Below are positions 34,552 to 43,567 of a stretch of DNA of 64,000 bases, one piece after another. The stretch's first letter is position 1, and each line of letters begins with the position of its first letter. The notes beneath the pieces are model-generated. The model searched no databases, was not told the origin of the DNA, and saw only the letters and a list, made by a program, of their open reading frames with translations. The DNA comes from Sphingobium sp. HWE2-09. Lineage in GTDB: Bacteria; Pseudomonadota; Alphaproteobacteria; Sphingomonadales; Sphingomonadaceae. The position numbers were made by a program, and so were the translations under genes. The stretch is from assembly GCF_035989265.1 (NCBI RefSeq), contig NZ_JAYKZX010000001.1:1092750-1156749 (forward strand), in the 5' to 3' direction.

Positions 34552-36294
34552 GTGCAAGCCTATACCCCCCCGATCGACGATTATCGCTTCCTCCTGAACG
34601 ACGTGCTCGGTTTCGACGCCGCCATGGCCGAACTGGGGCAGGAGGTGGACGCCGATCTCGCCGCCACGGTACTAGAAGAGGCAGGCCGCCTGTGCGCCGA
34701 TCGCCTGCAACCGCTCAACCGCGAAGGCGACGAACAGGGCAGCCAGCTGATCGACGGCGCGGTGCGCACGCCACCCGGTTTCGCCGACGCCTATCGCAGC
34801 TTCGTGGAGGCCGGATGGGCCTCGCTATCTGCCGATCCGGCCCATGGCGGGCAGGGGCTGCCTTTCATCCTGCAGCTCTGGTTCGATGAAATGATGTCGG
34901 CCGCCAACCTCTCCTTCGGCCTGTTCCCCGGCCTGACGCGCGGCGCCTGCGAAGCGATCGCCGCACATGGCGACGACACGCTCAAGGCGACCTGGCTGCC
35001 CGCCATGGTCAGCGGCGCATGGACCGGCGCGATGGCGCTGACCGAAAGCGGCGCAGGCACCGATCTCGCCCTGCTCAAGACCAAGGCCGTGCCGCAGGGC
35101 GACGCCTATGCCGTCACTGGCACGAAGATCTTCATATCCTCGGGCGACCATGATTTTGGCGGCAATATCGTCCATCTCGTCCTCGCCCGCCTGCCCGACG
35201 CACCGGCCGGGGTGAAGGGTATCAGCCTGTTCCTGGTCCCCAAATTCCTGCCCGACGACGCTGGTGGCTTTACCGTGCGCAACGCCATGTCGGTCGGGGC
35301 GCTGGAAAAGAAGATGGGCATCCACGCCCAACCGACCTGCGTCATGCATTATGACGGCGCGACCGGCTGGCTGGTGGGTGAGCCGCACCGCGGGCTGGCG
35401 GCGATGTTCACGATGATGAATGCCGAACGCTTGATGGTCGGCATCCAGGGGCTGGGCATCGCCGGCGCCGCCTATCAGCAGGCCGCCGCCTATGCCAAGG
35501 ATCGGCTACAGGGGCGCAGCGCCGACGGCGCGCACGGCCCCGTCGCCATTATCGACCATGCCGATGTCCGCCGCATGTTGCTCAACGTCCGCGCCTTCGT
35601 GGAGGCCGGACGCGCCCTGGCCGGATGGACCGCGCTACAATATGATCGCGCCCGCCTACACCCCGACGCGGCCGAACGGGCCAAGGCCGACGCCCGCGTC
35701 GCGCTGCTGACGCCGGTGATCAAGGCCGCCTTCACCGACCTCGGTTTCGAAGGTGCGGTGCAGGCGCAACAGGTGTTCGGCGGCCATGGTTACATCCGCG
35801 AATGGGGCATGGAACAATATGTCCGCGATGCGCGCATCGCCCAGATTTACGAAGGCACTAACGGCGTGCAGGCGATGGACCTGGTCGGGCGCAAGCTGGC
35901 ATTGAACGGTGGCGCAGCGGTCGAAGATATCTTCGCGCTGATCACCGCCGATCTCGACGCCGCAGCCGCCGCGTCGCCCGGCCTGCCCATCATCGATGCC
36001 GTCCGCGAAGCCCTGGCGCTGCTACAGGACGCGACCGCCGCGTTGCGCGGGGCGCAGGGCGACGCGGCCGGCGCAGCGGCGGTCGATTATCTCCGCCTCT
36101 TCGCCCTCGTCGCGATGGGCTGGATGTGGGCGCGCATGGCCGCCGCCGCCAGCAGCACATCGTTGCTCCACACCGCCAAGCGCGCAGTCGCCGATTTCTT
36201 CGCGCAACGCATCCTGCCGCAGGCCCGCGCGCTAGCAGCCAGCATCGCGGCTGGGGAAAGCGCGATCATGGCGCTGGGCGCGGATGCTTTCTAA
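34552..36294 (+). CDS. Acyl-CoA dehydrogenase (long, DmdC-like type)
   Basis: 580 residues from GTG 34552, supported by AAGGAG 7 bp upstream. Core acyl-CoA dehydrogenase motifs: MALTESGAGTDLALLKTKA, GTKIFISSGDHD, GIQGLGIAGAAYQQAAAYAKDR, QVFGGHGYIREWGMEQYVRDARIAQIYEGTNGVQAMDLVGRKL. The extra C-terminal helical domain and AYTPPIDDYRFLLNDVLGFD start are those of the ~590-residue subfamily that includes 3-methylmercaptopropionyl-CoA dehydrogenase DmdC. Substrate specificity is not decided by sequence. FAD-dependent, cytosolic, feeding beta-oxidation-type pathways. Confidence 0.92.
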   Translation: MQAYTPPIDDYRFLLNDVLGFDAAMAELGQEVDADLAATVLEEAGRLCADRLQPLNREGDEQGSQLIDGAVRTPPGFADAYRSFVEAGWASLSADPAHGGQGLPFILQLWFDEMMSAANLSFGLFPGLTRGACEAIAAHGDDTLKATWLPAMVSGAWTGAMALTESGAGTDLALLKTKAVPQGDAYAVTGTKIFISSGDHDFGGNIVHLVLARLPDAPAGVKGISLFLVPKFLPDDAGGFTVRNAMSVGALEKKMGIHAQPTCVMHYDGATGWLVGEPHRGLAAMFTMMNAERLMVGIQGLGIAGAAYQQAAAYAKDRLQGRSADGAHGPVAIIDHADVRRMLLNVRAFVEAGRALAGWTALQYDRARLHPDAAERAKADARVALLTPVIKAAFTDLGFEGAVQAQQVFGGHGYIREWGMEQYVRDARIAQIYEGTNGVQAMDLVGRKLALNGGAAVEDIFALITADLDAAAAASPGLPIIDAVREALALLQDATAALRGAQGDAAGAAAVDYLRLFALVAMGWMWARMAAAASSTSLLHTAKRAVADFFAQRILPQARALAASIAAGESAIMALGADAF

Positions 36295-36475
36295 GCCTCC
36301 GCTCGCCTGGCGCTGAAAATAGGGTCCGGGTTCAAGCCACAAAGCGGCGCGACCCGGTTCATACTATAGATAGTTGATGCAGATCAGCTTTCCCGTCTGC
36401 CGAGCGCAACAATCCTTGCAACCCGTTTGAAACTATCGCTAGGCGGATGTTGAACACATCTTTACGCGGTGGCGC

Positions 36476-39400
36476 ATGTCTAACGGAAAAACAGCTTTGG
36501 CGGCGATCCCGCGGCCGCGCGCATCGCTCTGGGCCGCCTTTGGCCTGGCCCTCGGCCTCGCCTTCTTCCTGATCAGCGGCACGATCGCCTATCGCAATAT
36601 CCAAAGCCTGCGCGAAAGCGACACCGCGATCCGGCACACCCATAGCGTCCTGATCGCGCTCGATGAACTTCTGTCGACGACGCAGGACGCGGAAACCGGC
36701 CAGCGCGGCTATCTGCTCACCGGCAGCCAGGCCTATCTCGAACCCTATGACAGTGCCGTCGCCGCGCTCGCCGCGCGGATGCGCACCGTCACCGACCTGA
36801 CGCGCGACAATCCGGCACAGCAGACCAATGTCACGGCGCTCAAACGCCATGTCGACGCCAAGCTCGCGGAATTGCGCGAAAGCGTCGAGCAGCGCCGGAC
36901 CAGGGGTTTCGACGCCGCGCTCGCGGTCGTCACCACCGATCGCGGCAAGATGGAAATGGATGCGATCCGCGCGCAATTGACCGGCATGGCGCAGGAAGAA
37001 TTGCGCCTGCGCACGATCCGCATGGACGAAATGGCCGCCGCCGCCCGGACCGCCATCACCACCGGCATCGTGTCCAGCCTGATCGGCGCGGGGCTGACCA
37101 TCGCCATATTCATGCTGATGCGCATCAGCACCCGCGCACGCGCACGCCAGCAATGGCTGCAGACCGGGCAACTGGGCCTCGCCAAGGCGATGGGCGGCGA
37201 AAAAACGGTTGAGGAACTGGGGGAAGCAATCCTCGCCTTCCTCGCCAGCTATCTTGGTTTTCAGGGCGGCGCCCTGTTCAAGGGCGAAGGCGGACGTTTC
37301 CTGCGCGCCGCCGCCATCGGCGTCCCCGCCGACGCGGACATGCCCGAAGGCTTCGCCATCAAGGACGGGTTGCTGGGCCAGGTCGCCGCGCAGAAACAGC
37401 CTTTGGTCCTGCACGATATCCCCGATGGCTATCTGACCATCGGATCGGGCCTTGGCCGGGACAAGCCCCGTCATCTCGCCATCGTGCCCGCCACCGCCGA
37501 TGGCGTCGTCAACGCCGTGATGGAACTGGGCTTCTTCCAGCCCATCGGTGACGATGTTCTGGCGCTGCTCGATCAGGCGTCCCCCGCGATCGGCATTGCG
37601 CTGCGTTCGGCTCGCTTCCGCACCCGCTTGCGCGAGGCATTGGAAGAAACGCAGCGCCAGTCGGGCGAATTGCAGGCGCAAAGCGAAGAATTGCGCGTCT
37701 CCAACGAGGAACTGGAAGAACAGGGCCGCGCGCTCAAGGAATCCCAGGTCCGCCTGGAACAGCAGCAGGTCGAACTGGAACAGACCAATAGCCAGTTGGA
37801 GGAACAGGCCCAGACGCTCGAAAATCAGCGCGACGAGCTGGAAAAGGCAGGCACGACGCTGCAATTGCGCGCACGCGAATTGGAGCAGGCGAGCCAGTAT
37901 AAGTCCGACTTCCTTGCCAACATGTCGCACGAATTGCGCACGCCGCTCAATTCTCTGCTGATCCTGTCCAAGCTGCTGGGCGACAATCCCGACGGCAATC
38001 TGTCGCCCGACCAGATCAAGTTCGCGCGGACGATCGAATCCTCCGGCAATGATCTTCTCACCCTCATCAACGATATTCTCGACCTGTCGAAGATCGAGGC
38101 GGGGCATATCCAGGTCCAGCCCGAAACCGTGCCGTTGCAACGGCTGGTCGGCGACCTGCGCCAGCTGTTCCAGCCCGTGGCCCAGACCCGCGGCCTCCAG
38201 TTCGAGGTCGAGATCGCGCCAGACTGCCCGCGCGCCATCGAAACCGACCGGATGCGCGTGGAGCAGATCGTCAAGAACCTGCTGTCCAACGCGTTCAAAT
38301 TCACCCAGGAAGGTAGCGTGCGCCTGACCCTGTCGGCGGTCGGCGACGATCGTCTGGCGCTCGCCGTCAGCGACACCGGCATCGGCATGTCAAAGGAACA
38401 GCAGGGCCATATTTTCGAGGCCTTCCATCAGGCCGACAGCACGATCAGCCGCCGCTATGGCGGCACGGGCCTTGGCCTCTCCATCTCGCGCCAGCTGGCG
38501 CGCCTGCTGGGCGGCCGCATCGACCTGCAAAGCCAGCCGGGGGAGGGCAGCTGCTTTACCCTCACCATACCGATCGCCTATGATCCCGCCGCCGTCACCT
38601 CCCGCCAGGCTGCGCCGCCGGTCAGCGTCGATACGCCCGCGCCAGCGCCCGTCGCCCCCGCGCCGGTCCGCACCGCATCGCCCTCACCGTCACCCTCGCC
38701 CAAATGGATCATAGAGGATGACCGCGCCGCCATCACCGAAGGCCGCCGCCTGCTCCTGATCATCGAGGATGACGAGGTGTTCGCCTCCGTCGTATGCGAC
38801 CTGTCGCGCGACATGGGCTTTCAATGCCTGGTCGCGGGTACGGCGGAAGAGGCGATGAAACTGGCGCGCGACTATATGCCCAGCGCCGTTGTCCTCGACC
38901 TTGGCCTCCCCGATCAGTCGGGCCTGACCGTCCTCGACCGGCTCAAGCATGACGAAGCCACTCGCCACATTCCCATCCATGTCGTTTCCGCGTCCGACCA
39001 TAGCCAGGCCGCCTTGTCCCTGGGCGCAGTCGGCTATCTGGTGAAACCGGTAAAGCGCGAACAACTCGCCGAAGTGCTCGAAAGCCTGCACGCGAAACTG
39101 GCGACCCGCGTGCGGCGCGTCCTCATCGTGGAGGATGATCCGGTCCAACGCGACGCCGTCGCCCGGCTACTGCTGACCGATGATGTGGAAACGGTCGGTG
39201 TAGGCACCGCGGCCGAATGTCTGGAACAGCTGCGCCAGCAGACCTTCGACTGCATGGTGCTGGACCTGACGCTGCCCGACACGTCCGGTTTCGCGCTGCT
39301 GGAAACGTTGAGCGAAGAGGGCGATCACGGCTTCCCGCCCGTCATCGTCTATACCGGTCACGACCTCTCGCCCGACGACGAACAGCGCCTGCGCCGCTAT

Positions 39401-39931
39401 TCCAGCTCGATCATCATCAAGGGCGCGAAATCGCCCGAACGGCTGCTGGACGAAGTGTCGCTGTTCCTGCACCAGGTCGTGTCGGAACTGCCGCCCGAAC
39501 AGCGCAAGATGATCCAGAAGGCCCGCAATCGCGACGCCGCGCTGGAAGGACGCCGCATCCTCATCGTGGAGGATGACGTTCGCAACGTCTATTCCCTCAC
39601 CAGCGTGCTGGAACCGCGCGGCGCCACGGTGCAGATCGCCCGCAACGGGCAGGAGGCGCTGGACGCGCTCGCCGCCTCGACCGGCGATCCGGCGACCGCC
39701 ATCGATCTGGTGCTGATGGACGTGATGATGCCGGTGATGGACGGCCTTACCGCCACCCGCGCGATCCGGGCCGACGCGCAATGGGCGGCACTGCCGATCC
39801 TGATGCTGACGGCCAAGGCGATGCCCGACGACCAGCAACGCTGTCTGGAAGCGGGCGCGAACGACTATATGGCAAAGCCCATCGACGTCGATAAACTCCT
39901 CTCGCTGGTCCGCGTCTGGATGCCGCGCTGA
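36476..39931 (+). CDS. Hybrid sensor histidine kinase with three receiver domains
   Basis: 1151 residues. Order seen: TM1 (about 18-40), a CHASE3-type periplasmic domain (SVLIALDELLSTTQDAETGQRGYLLTG), TM2 (about 193-215), GAF domain (about 235-370), a long Gln/Glu-rich coiled coil (about 380-460), HisKA with His485 (FLANMSHELRTPLN), HATPase (NLLSNAFKFT, DTGIGM, GGTGLGLSI). A Pro-rich linker follows, then three receivers with phospho-acceptors Asp808, Asp930 and Asp1082. The middle receiver is the most divergent. The stop overlaps the cheR start by one base. The stimulus is unknown. It may pass phosphate among its own receivers, as no Hpt domain is present. Confidence 0.93.
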   Translation: MSNGKTALAAIPRPRASLWAAFGLALGLAFFLISGTIAYRNIQSLRESDTAIRHTHSVLIALDELLSTTQDAETGQRGYLLTGSQAYLEPYDSAVAALAARMRTVTDLTRDNPAQQTNVTALKRHVDAKLAELRESVEQRRTRGFDAALAVVTTDRGKMEMDAIRAQLTGMAQEELRLRTIRMDEMAAAARTAITTGIVSSLIGAGLTIAIFMLMRISTRARARQQWLQTGQLGLAKAMGGEKTVEELGEAILAFLASYLGFQGGALFKGEGGRFLRAAAIGVPADADMPEGFAIKDGLLGQVAAQKQPLVLHDIPDGYLTIGSGLGRDKPRHLAIVPATADGVVNAVMELGFFQPIGDDVLALLDQASPAIGIALRSARFRTRLREALEETQRQSGELQAQSEELRVSNEELEEQGRALKESQVRLEQQQVELEQTNSQLEEQAQTLENQRDELEKAGTTLQLRARELEQASQYKSDFLANMSHELRTPLNSLLILSKLLGDNPDGNLSPDQIKFARTIESSGNDLLTLINDILDLSKIEAGHIQVQPETVPLQRLVGDLRQLFQPVAQTRGLQFEVEIAPDCPRAIETDRMRVEQIVKNLLSNAFKFTQEGSVRLTLSAVGDDRLALAVSDTGIGMSKEQQGHIFEAFHQADSTISRRYGGTGLGLSISRQLARLLGGRIDLQSQPGEGSCFTLTIPIAYDPAAVTSRQAAPPVSVDTPAPAPVAPAPVRTASPSPSPSPKWIIEDDRAAITEGRRLLLIIEDDEVFASVVCDLSRDMGFQCLVAGTAEEAMKLARDYMPSAVVLDLGLPDQSGLTVLDRLKHDEATRHIPIHVVSASDHSQAALSLGAVGYLVKPVKREQLAEVLESLHAKLATRVRRVLIVEDDPVQRDAVARLLLTDDVETVGVGTAAECLEQLRQQTFDCMVLDLTLPDTSGFALLETLSEEGDHGFPPVIVYTGHDLSPDDEQRLRRYSSSIIIKGAKSPERLLDEVSLFLHQVVSELPPEQRKMIQKARNRDAALEGRRILIVEDDVRNVYSLTSVLEPRGATVQIARNGQEALDALAASTGDPATAIDLVLMDVMMPVMDGLTATRAIRADAQWAALPILMLTAKAMPDDQQRCLEAGANDYMAKPIDVDKLLSLVRVWMPR

Positions 39932-40755
39932 TGCAGGACAAGGTTGAGGATATCGAAATCCAGCTGCTGCTGGAGGCGCTCTATCAACGCTATCATTACG
40001 ACTTCCGCCATTATGCACGCGCGTCGATCAAGCGGCGGCTGATGCAGGCGCGCAGCCAATTGGGCTTCGCCAGCTTCTCGGCCATGCAGGATCATCTGCT
40101 CCATGATCCCGCCACCCTGCCGCGCCTGCTCAACTATCTGACCGTGCAGGTCAGCGAAATGTTTCGCGACCCCTCCTATTTCCGCGCCCTGCGGGAAAAG
40201 GTGATCCCGCACCTGCGCACCTATCCCTCGCTCAAAGTGTGGGTCGCCGGATGCAGCAACGGCGAGGAACTCTATTCCCTCTCCATCCTGTTCCGGGAAG
40301 AGGGTCTGGACCAACGCACGCTCTTCTATGCGACGGACATCAATCCCGATGCGCTCAAAGCCGCGGAAGCAGGCATCTATCCGCTCGACCAGATCCGCAA
40401 ATTCACCGAAAACCACCAGAAATCTGGCGCGCCCTGTTCGCTGTCGGACTATTATACCGCCGATTATGGCCGCGCCGTATTCGACAAGAGCCTGCGGTCG
40501 CGCGTCGTCTTTTCCGATCACAGCCTGGTGACGGACGCGGTCTTCGCCGAAATGCACCTCATCTCCTGTCGCAACGTCCTTATCTATTTCGATCGGGATC
40601 TGCAGGACCGCGCGCTCGGCCTGTTCCGCGACTCTCTTGCCCGCAAGGGGTTTCTGGGGCTGGGGTCGAAGGAAAGCATGCGCTTTTCCGGCCATGCCTC
40701 CGCCTTCACCGATTTCGTGCGCGAAGAAAAGATCTACCAGAGGCAGGAGCCATGA
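39931..40755 (+). CDS. CheR-type protein-glutamate methyltransferase
   Basis: 274 residues. It has an N-terminal CheR helical domain (LLLEALYQRYHYDFRHYARASIKRRLMQ), a SAM site KVWVAGCSNGEELYSLSILF, FYATDINPDAL and LISCRNVLIYFD. There is no TPR extension. No chemoreceptor, CheA or CheW is encoded nearby, so its methyl target is not the usual one in this neighbourhood. It starts inside the kinase stop (TGATG) and ends in an ATGA overlap with cheB. Confidence 0.92.
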   Translation: MQDKVEDIEIQLLLEALYQRYHYDFRHYARASIKRRLMQARSQLGFASFSAMQDHLLHDPATLPRLLNYLTVQVSEMFRDPSYFRALREKVIPHLRTYPSLKVWVAGCSNGEELYSLSILFREEGLDQRTLFYATDINPDALKAAEAGIYPLDQIRKFTENHQKSGAPCSLSDYYTADYGRAVFDKSLRSRVVFSDHSLVTDAVFAEMHLISCRNVLIYFDRDLQDRALGLFRDSLARKGFLGLGSKESMRFSGHASAFTDFVREEKIYQRQEP

Positions 40756-41327
40756 CGGCGCACCCGATCCAGGCCGTCGCCATCGGCGCATCGGCGGGCG
40801 CGGTCCAGGCGCTGCTGCGCATATTGCCCGCGCTGCCCGCCACCTATCCCCTTGCGCTGCTGGTCCTGGTCCACGTCCCGCCCGACCGCGCCAATGCGCT
40901 GGTCCCGCTGTTCCAGTCCAAATGTCCGCTGCCGGTCAAGGAAGCCGAAGACAAGGAACGGATCGTGGGCGGCACTATCTATTTCGCGCCGTCGGACTAT
41001 CATCTGCTGGTGGAGGCGGACCATTCGATCGCCCTGTCCTGGGACGAGCCGGTCAATCACAGCCGCCCCGCGATCGACATCCTGCTCGACAGCGCGGCCG
41101 ACGCCTATGGCCCGGCGCTGGCGGGCATGGTGCTGACCGGCGCGAGCCATGACGGCGCGGCTGGCCTCGCGGCGGTGGCGGGCGCGGGGGGCGTCGCCAT
41201 CGTGCAGGACCCGGCCGAAGCGCAGGTGCCAACCATGCCGCGGGCGGCGCTGGCGGCCTGTCCGACCGCAACCGCAATGACCCTGGACGACATCATTCTC
41301 TATCTCCTGCAACTGGCGACGATATGA
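40752..41327 (+). CDS. CheB-type methylesterase (catalytic domain only)
   Basis: 191 residues from ATG 40752, with GGAG upstream. Only the CheB esterase domain is present: Ser in AIGASAGAVQAL, His in LVLVHVPPDRA and Asp in GMVLTGASHDGAAGL form the triad. It lacks the N-terminal receiver of classical CheB, so it cannot be switched on by direct phosphorylation; the neighbouring kinases carry the receivers instead. ATGA overlap with the next gene. Confidence 0.9.
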   Translation: MTAHPIQAVAIGASAGAVQALLRILPALPATYPLALLVLVHVPPDRANALVPLFQSKCPLPVKEAEDKERIVGGTIYFAPSDYHLLVEADHSIALSWDEPVNHSRPAIDILLDSAADAYGPALAGMVLTGASHDGAAGLAAVAGAGGVAIVQDPAEAQVPTMPRAALAACPTATAMTLDDIILYLLQLATI

Positions 41328-42475
41328 CAAGCGAGACGGCCCCCCTCTATTGCCTGCTGGTTGACGATCTGGCGGAAAATCTGCTGGCGCTCGAAGCGCT
41401 GCTTCAGCGCGACGGCCTCGTCTGCCTTAAGGCCCGTTCGGGCGAGGAAGCGCTCGAACTGCTGCTCGTCCACGACGTCGCGCTGGCGTTGCTCGATGTC
41501 CAGATGCCCGGCATGGACGGGTTCGAACTGGCCGAATTTATGCGCGGCAACGAACGCGCCCGCCATGTGCCGATCATCTTCGTCACCGCTGGTACTGCCG
41601 ATCGCCAGCGCCGCTTCCGCGGCTATGAAGCGGGCGCCGTCGACTTCATCCAAAAGCCGATCGAAGCTGACATCCTGCGGTCCAAAGCCGCCATCTTCTT
41701 CGACCTCCACGAACAGCGGCGTCAGATCATGGCCCAGCGGGACGAACTCGCCACCCTCGCCACCGCCCTGCGCACGGCCGACCAGCGCAAGAATGAATTT
41801 GTCGCGATCCTGGGCCATGAACTGCGCAACCCGATCGCCGCGCTGGGTGCGGGCCTGCACCTGCTGGAAAAGCGGGAGGGGACGGAGGCCGCCCGCGACA
41901 TCCGCCACCGGATGGATCGCCACGTCCAGCATCTCGCACGCCTGGTCGAGGATATTCTCGACATCGCCCGGATCGACCAGGGCAAGATTTCGCTCAAGAA
42001 ACAGCGCATGTCGCTGCAGGACGCGCTGGCCTTCGCGGTGGAGGCGTGCCAGCCCACGATCGAGGGCGCGCAGCATCGCCTGGCGCTCGACATCACCACC
42101 GATCCGGTCTGGCTCGACGCCGACTATGCCCGCGTGGTGCAGATCGCCAGCAACCTGCTCAACAATGCCGCCAAATATACGCCCGCTGGCGGCGATATCC
42201 GCCTGACCATGCGGGTCGTGGACGACTGGGCGGAGATCGAGGTCGCCGATACCGGCGTCGGCATCGCGCCGGACATGCAGGCTCGGATTTTCGACCTGTT
42301 CGCGCAAGTGAAGAACCCGACCGGCGAAGCGCAGGACGGGCTTGGCATCGGCCTGGCGCTCGTCCGCCAGTTGGTGGCGCTGCACGGCGGCGCCCTCAGC
42401 CTCAAGCATAGCGCGCCCGGCGAAGGCAGCGTCTTCCAGGTCCGCCTGCCGATCGTCGCGGCGCTGGTCGCCTGA
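41324..42475 (+). CDS. Receiver domain-histidine kinase fusion
   Basis: 383 residues. N-terminal receiver (LVDDLAENLLALEALL, phospho-acceptor Asp58 in LLDVQMPGMDG), then HisKA with His165 (FVAILGHELRNPIAALG) and HATPase (NLLNNAAKYTPAGG, VADTGVGIAPDM, LGIGLALVRQLVALHGG). No membrane segments, so soluble. The receiver probably takes phosphate from the large hybrid kinase and gates this kinase. Fourth and last gene of the overlapping signalling operon. No DNA-binding output is encoded here. Confidence 0.92.
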   Translation: MTSETAPLYCLLVDDLAENLLALEALLQRDGLVCLKARSGEEALELLLVHDVALALLDVQMPGMDGFELAEFMRGNERARHVPIIFVTAGTADRQRRFRGYEAGAVDFIQKPIEADILRSKAAIFFDLHEQRRQIMAQRDELATLATALRTADQRKNEFVAILGHELRNPIAALGAGLHLLEKREGTEAARDIRHRMDRHVQHLARLVEDILDIARIDQGKISLKKQRMSLQDALAFAVEACQPTIEGAQHRLALDITTDPVWLDADYARVVQIASNLLNNAAKYTPAGGDIRLTMRVVDDWAEIEVADTGVGIAPDMQARIFDLFAQVKNPTGEAQDGLGIGLALVRQLVALHGGALSLKHSAPGEGSVFQVRLPIVAALVA

Positions 42476-42525
42476 TCGCCCGCCCCGCCATGGCCGCCAC
42501 GGCCCCGGGGTGATAGGAAGACACC

Positions 42526-43428
42526 ATGCTCACCCTGCGCCAGATCGAAATCTTCCGCGCGATCATGATCGCCAAGACGGTCAGCGCCGCCGCGCAAATG
42601 CTGGGCACCTCGCAACCGGGCCTCAGCCGGATGCTCGGCCATATGGAGGACAAGCTGCATTTCCGCCTGTTCGACCGCACCCGCGGTCGGCTGGTCCCTA
42701 CCCAGGAAGCCCGCATCCTGTTCGATGAGATCGAACATATCTACAAGGGCTTCGAGGATCTGAACCACGTCATCAAACGGCTGGCAAAGGGGGAGGACCG
42801 CACCTTCCGCGTCGGCGCGTCGCCCTCGCTCGGCCATTCCGTGGTGCCCAAGATGCTGGCGCGGCTAACCGCCAACTATCCCGGCCTCACCATCCAGTTC
42901 GACATCCTTTCGGTCGAACAGGCGTCGGACTATCTGGCGCTGCAACGCGGCGATTACGCGCTCACCGTCTTTCCCATCGACCATCCCAACATCCTGTCCA
43001 GCCGCATCGGCGTCGGCCGCATGGTCTGCGCGGTGCCCGCCAGCCACCCCTTGGCCGACCGGGACAGGATCAGCGTCGCCGACATCGCCGACGAACGCCT
43101 GCAATCCTTCCGCCCCGACACCCCGCATGGCCGGATCATCGCCGATATGTTCGCGAAGGCCCGGCAGCCGCTGGAGGTGGACACCTATATCCGCTTCGCC
43201 GAAACCGCCGTCGCCTTCGTCGCCAACGGCATGGGCGTGGCGCTGGTCGACAGCTTCACCGCGATGCAGGCTCATGCCGAAACCGTGCGCTTCCTGGAAT
43301 TTGACGAACCGGGCACGCTGCCGGTCTATATCAACCGCAACCTGGAATCTCCCCGCGCGATCATCGGCGAAACGTTCGAGGAAATCGCCCGATCGGTCCT
43401 GCTCGCCCTGCCACGGCCGAAACCATAA
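42526..43428 (+). CDS. LysR-family regulator of the shikimate/quinate genes
   Basis: 300 residues. N-terminal winged helix: LTLRQIEIFRAIMIAKTVSAAAQMLGTSQPGLSRMLGHMEDKLHFRLFDRTRGRLVPT. A LysR substrate-binding domain follows (GASPSLGHSVVPKMLARLTANYPGLTIQFDIL). It is oriented like the MFS, dehydrogenase and porin genes that follow 139 bp later and probably responds to their substrate. AGGAAG lies upstream of the ATG. Confidence 0.88.
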   Translation: MLTLRQIEIFRAIMIAKTVSAAAQMLGTSQPGLSRMLGHMEDKLHFRLFDRTRGRLVPTQEARILFDEIEHIYKGFEDLNHVIKRLAKGEDRTFRVGASPSLGHSVVPKMLARLTANYPGLTIQFDILSVEQASDYLALQRGDYALTVFPIDHPNILSSRIGVGRMVCAVPASHPLADRDRISVADIADERLQSFRPDTPHGRIIADMFAKARQPLEVDTYIRFAETAVAFVANGMGVALVDSFTAMQAHAETVRFLEFDEPGTLPVYINRNLESPRAIIGETFEEIARSVLLALPRPKP

Positions 43429-43567
43429 CATAAAGGCATGGCAAAGCACGCCAGGAGCGCTGGCACGCAAGGATTGATCGCCACATGATAGCAAAACCCG
43501 CAGAATAGAACCAAAGATGGCACCGGGTTGGTAAGAGCTATGGGGCATGGGTTAGCCCCGCGAGAGG

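Noticed and set aside
36359..38140. Minus-strand open frame (593 codons) opposite the hybrid kinase
   Set aside because: Gln/Phe/Leu repeats merely mirror the kinase coiled coil; no domain.
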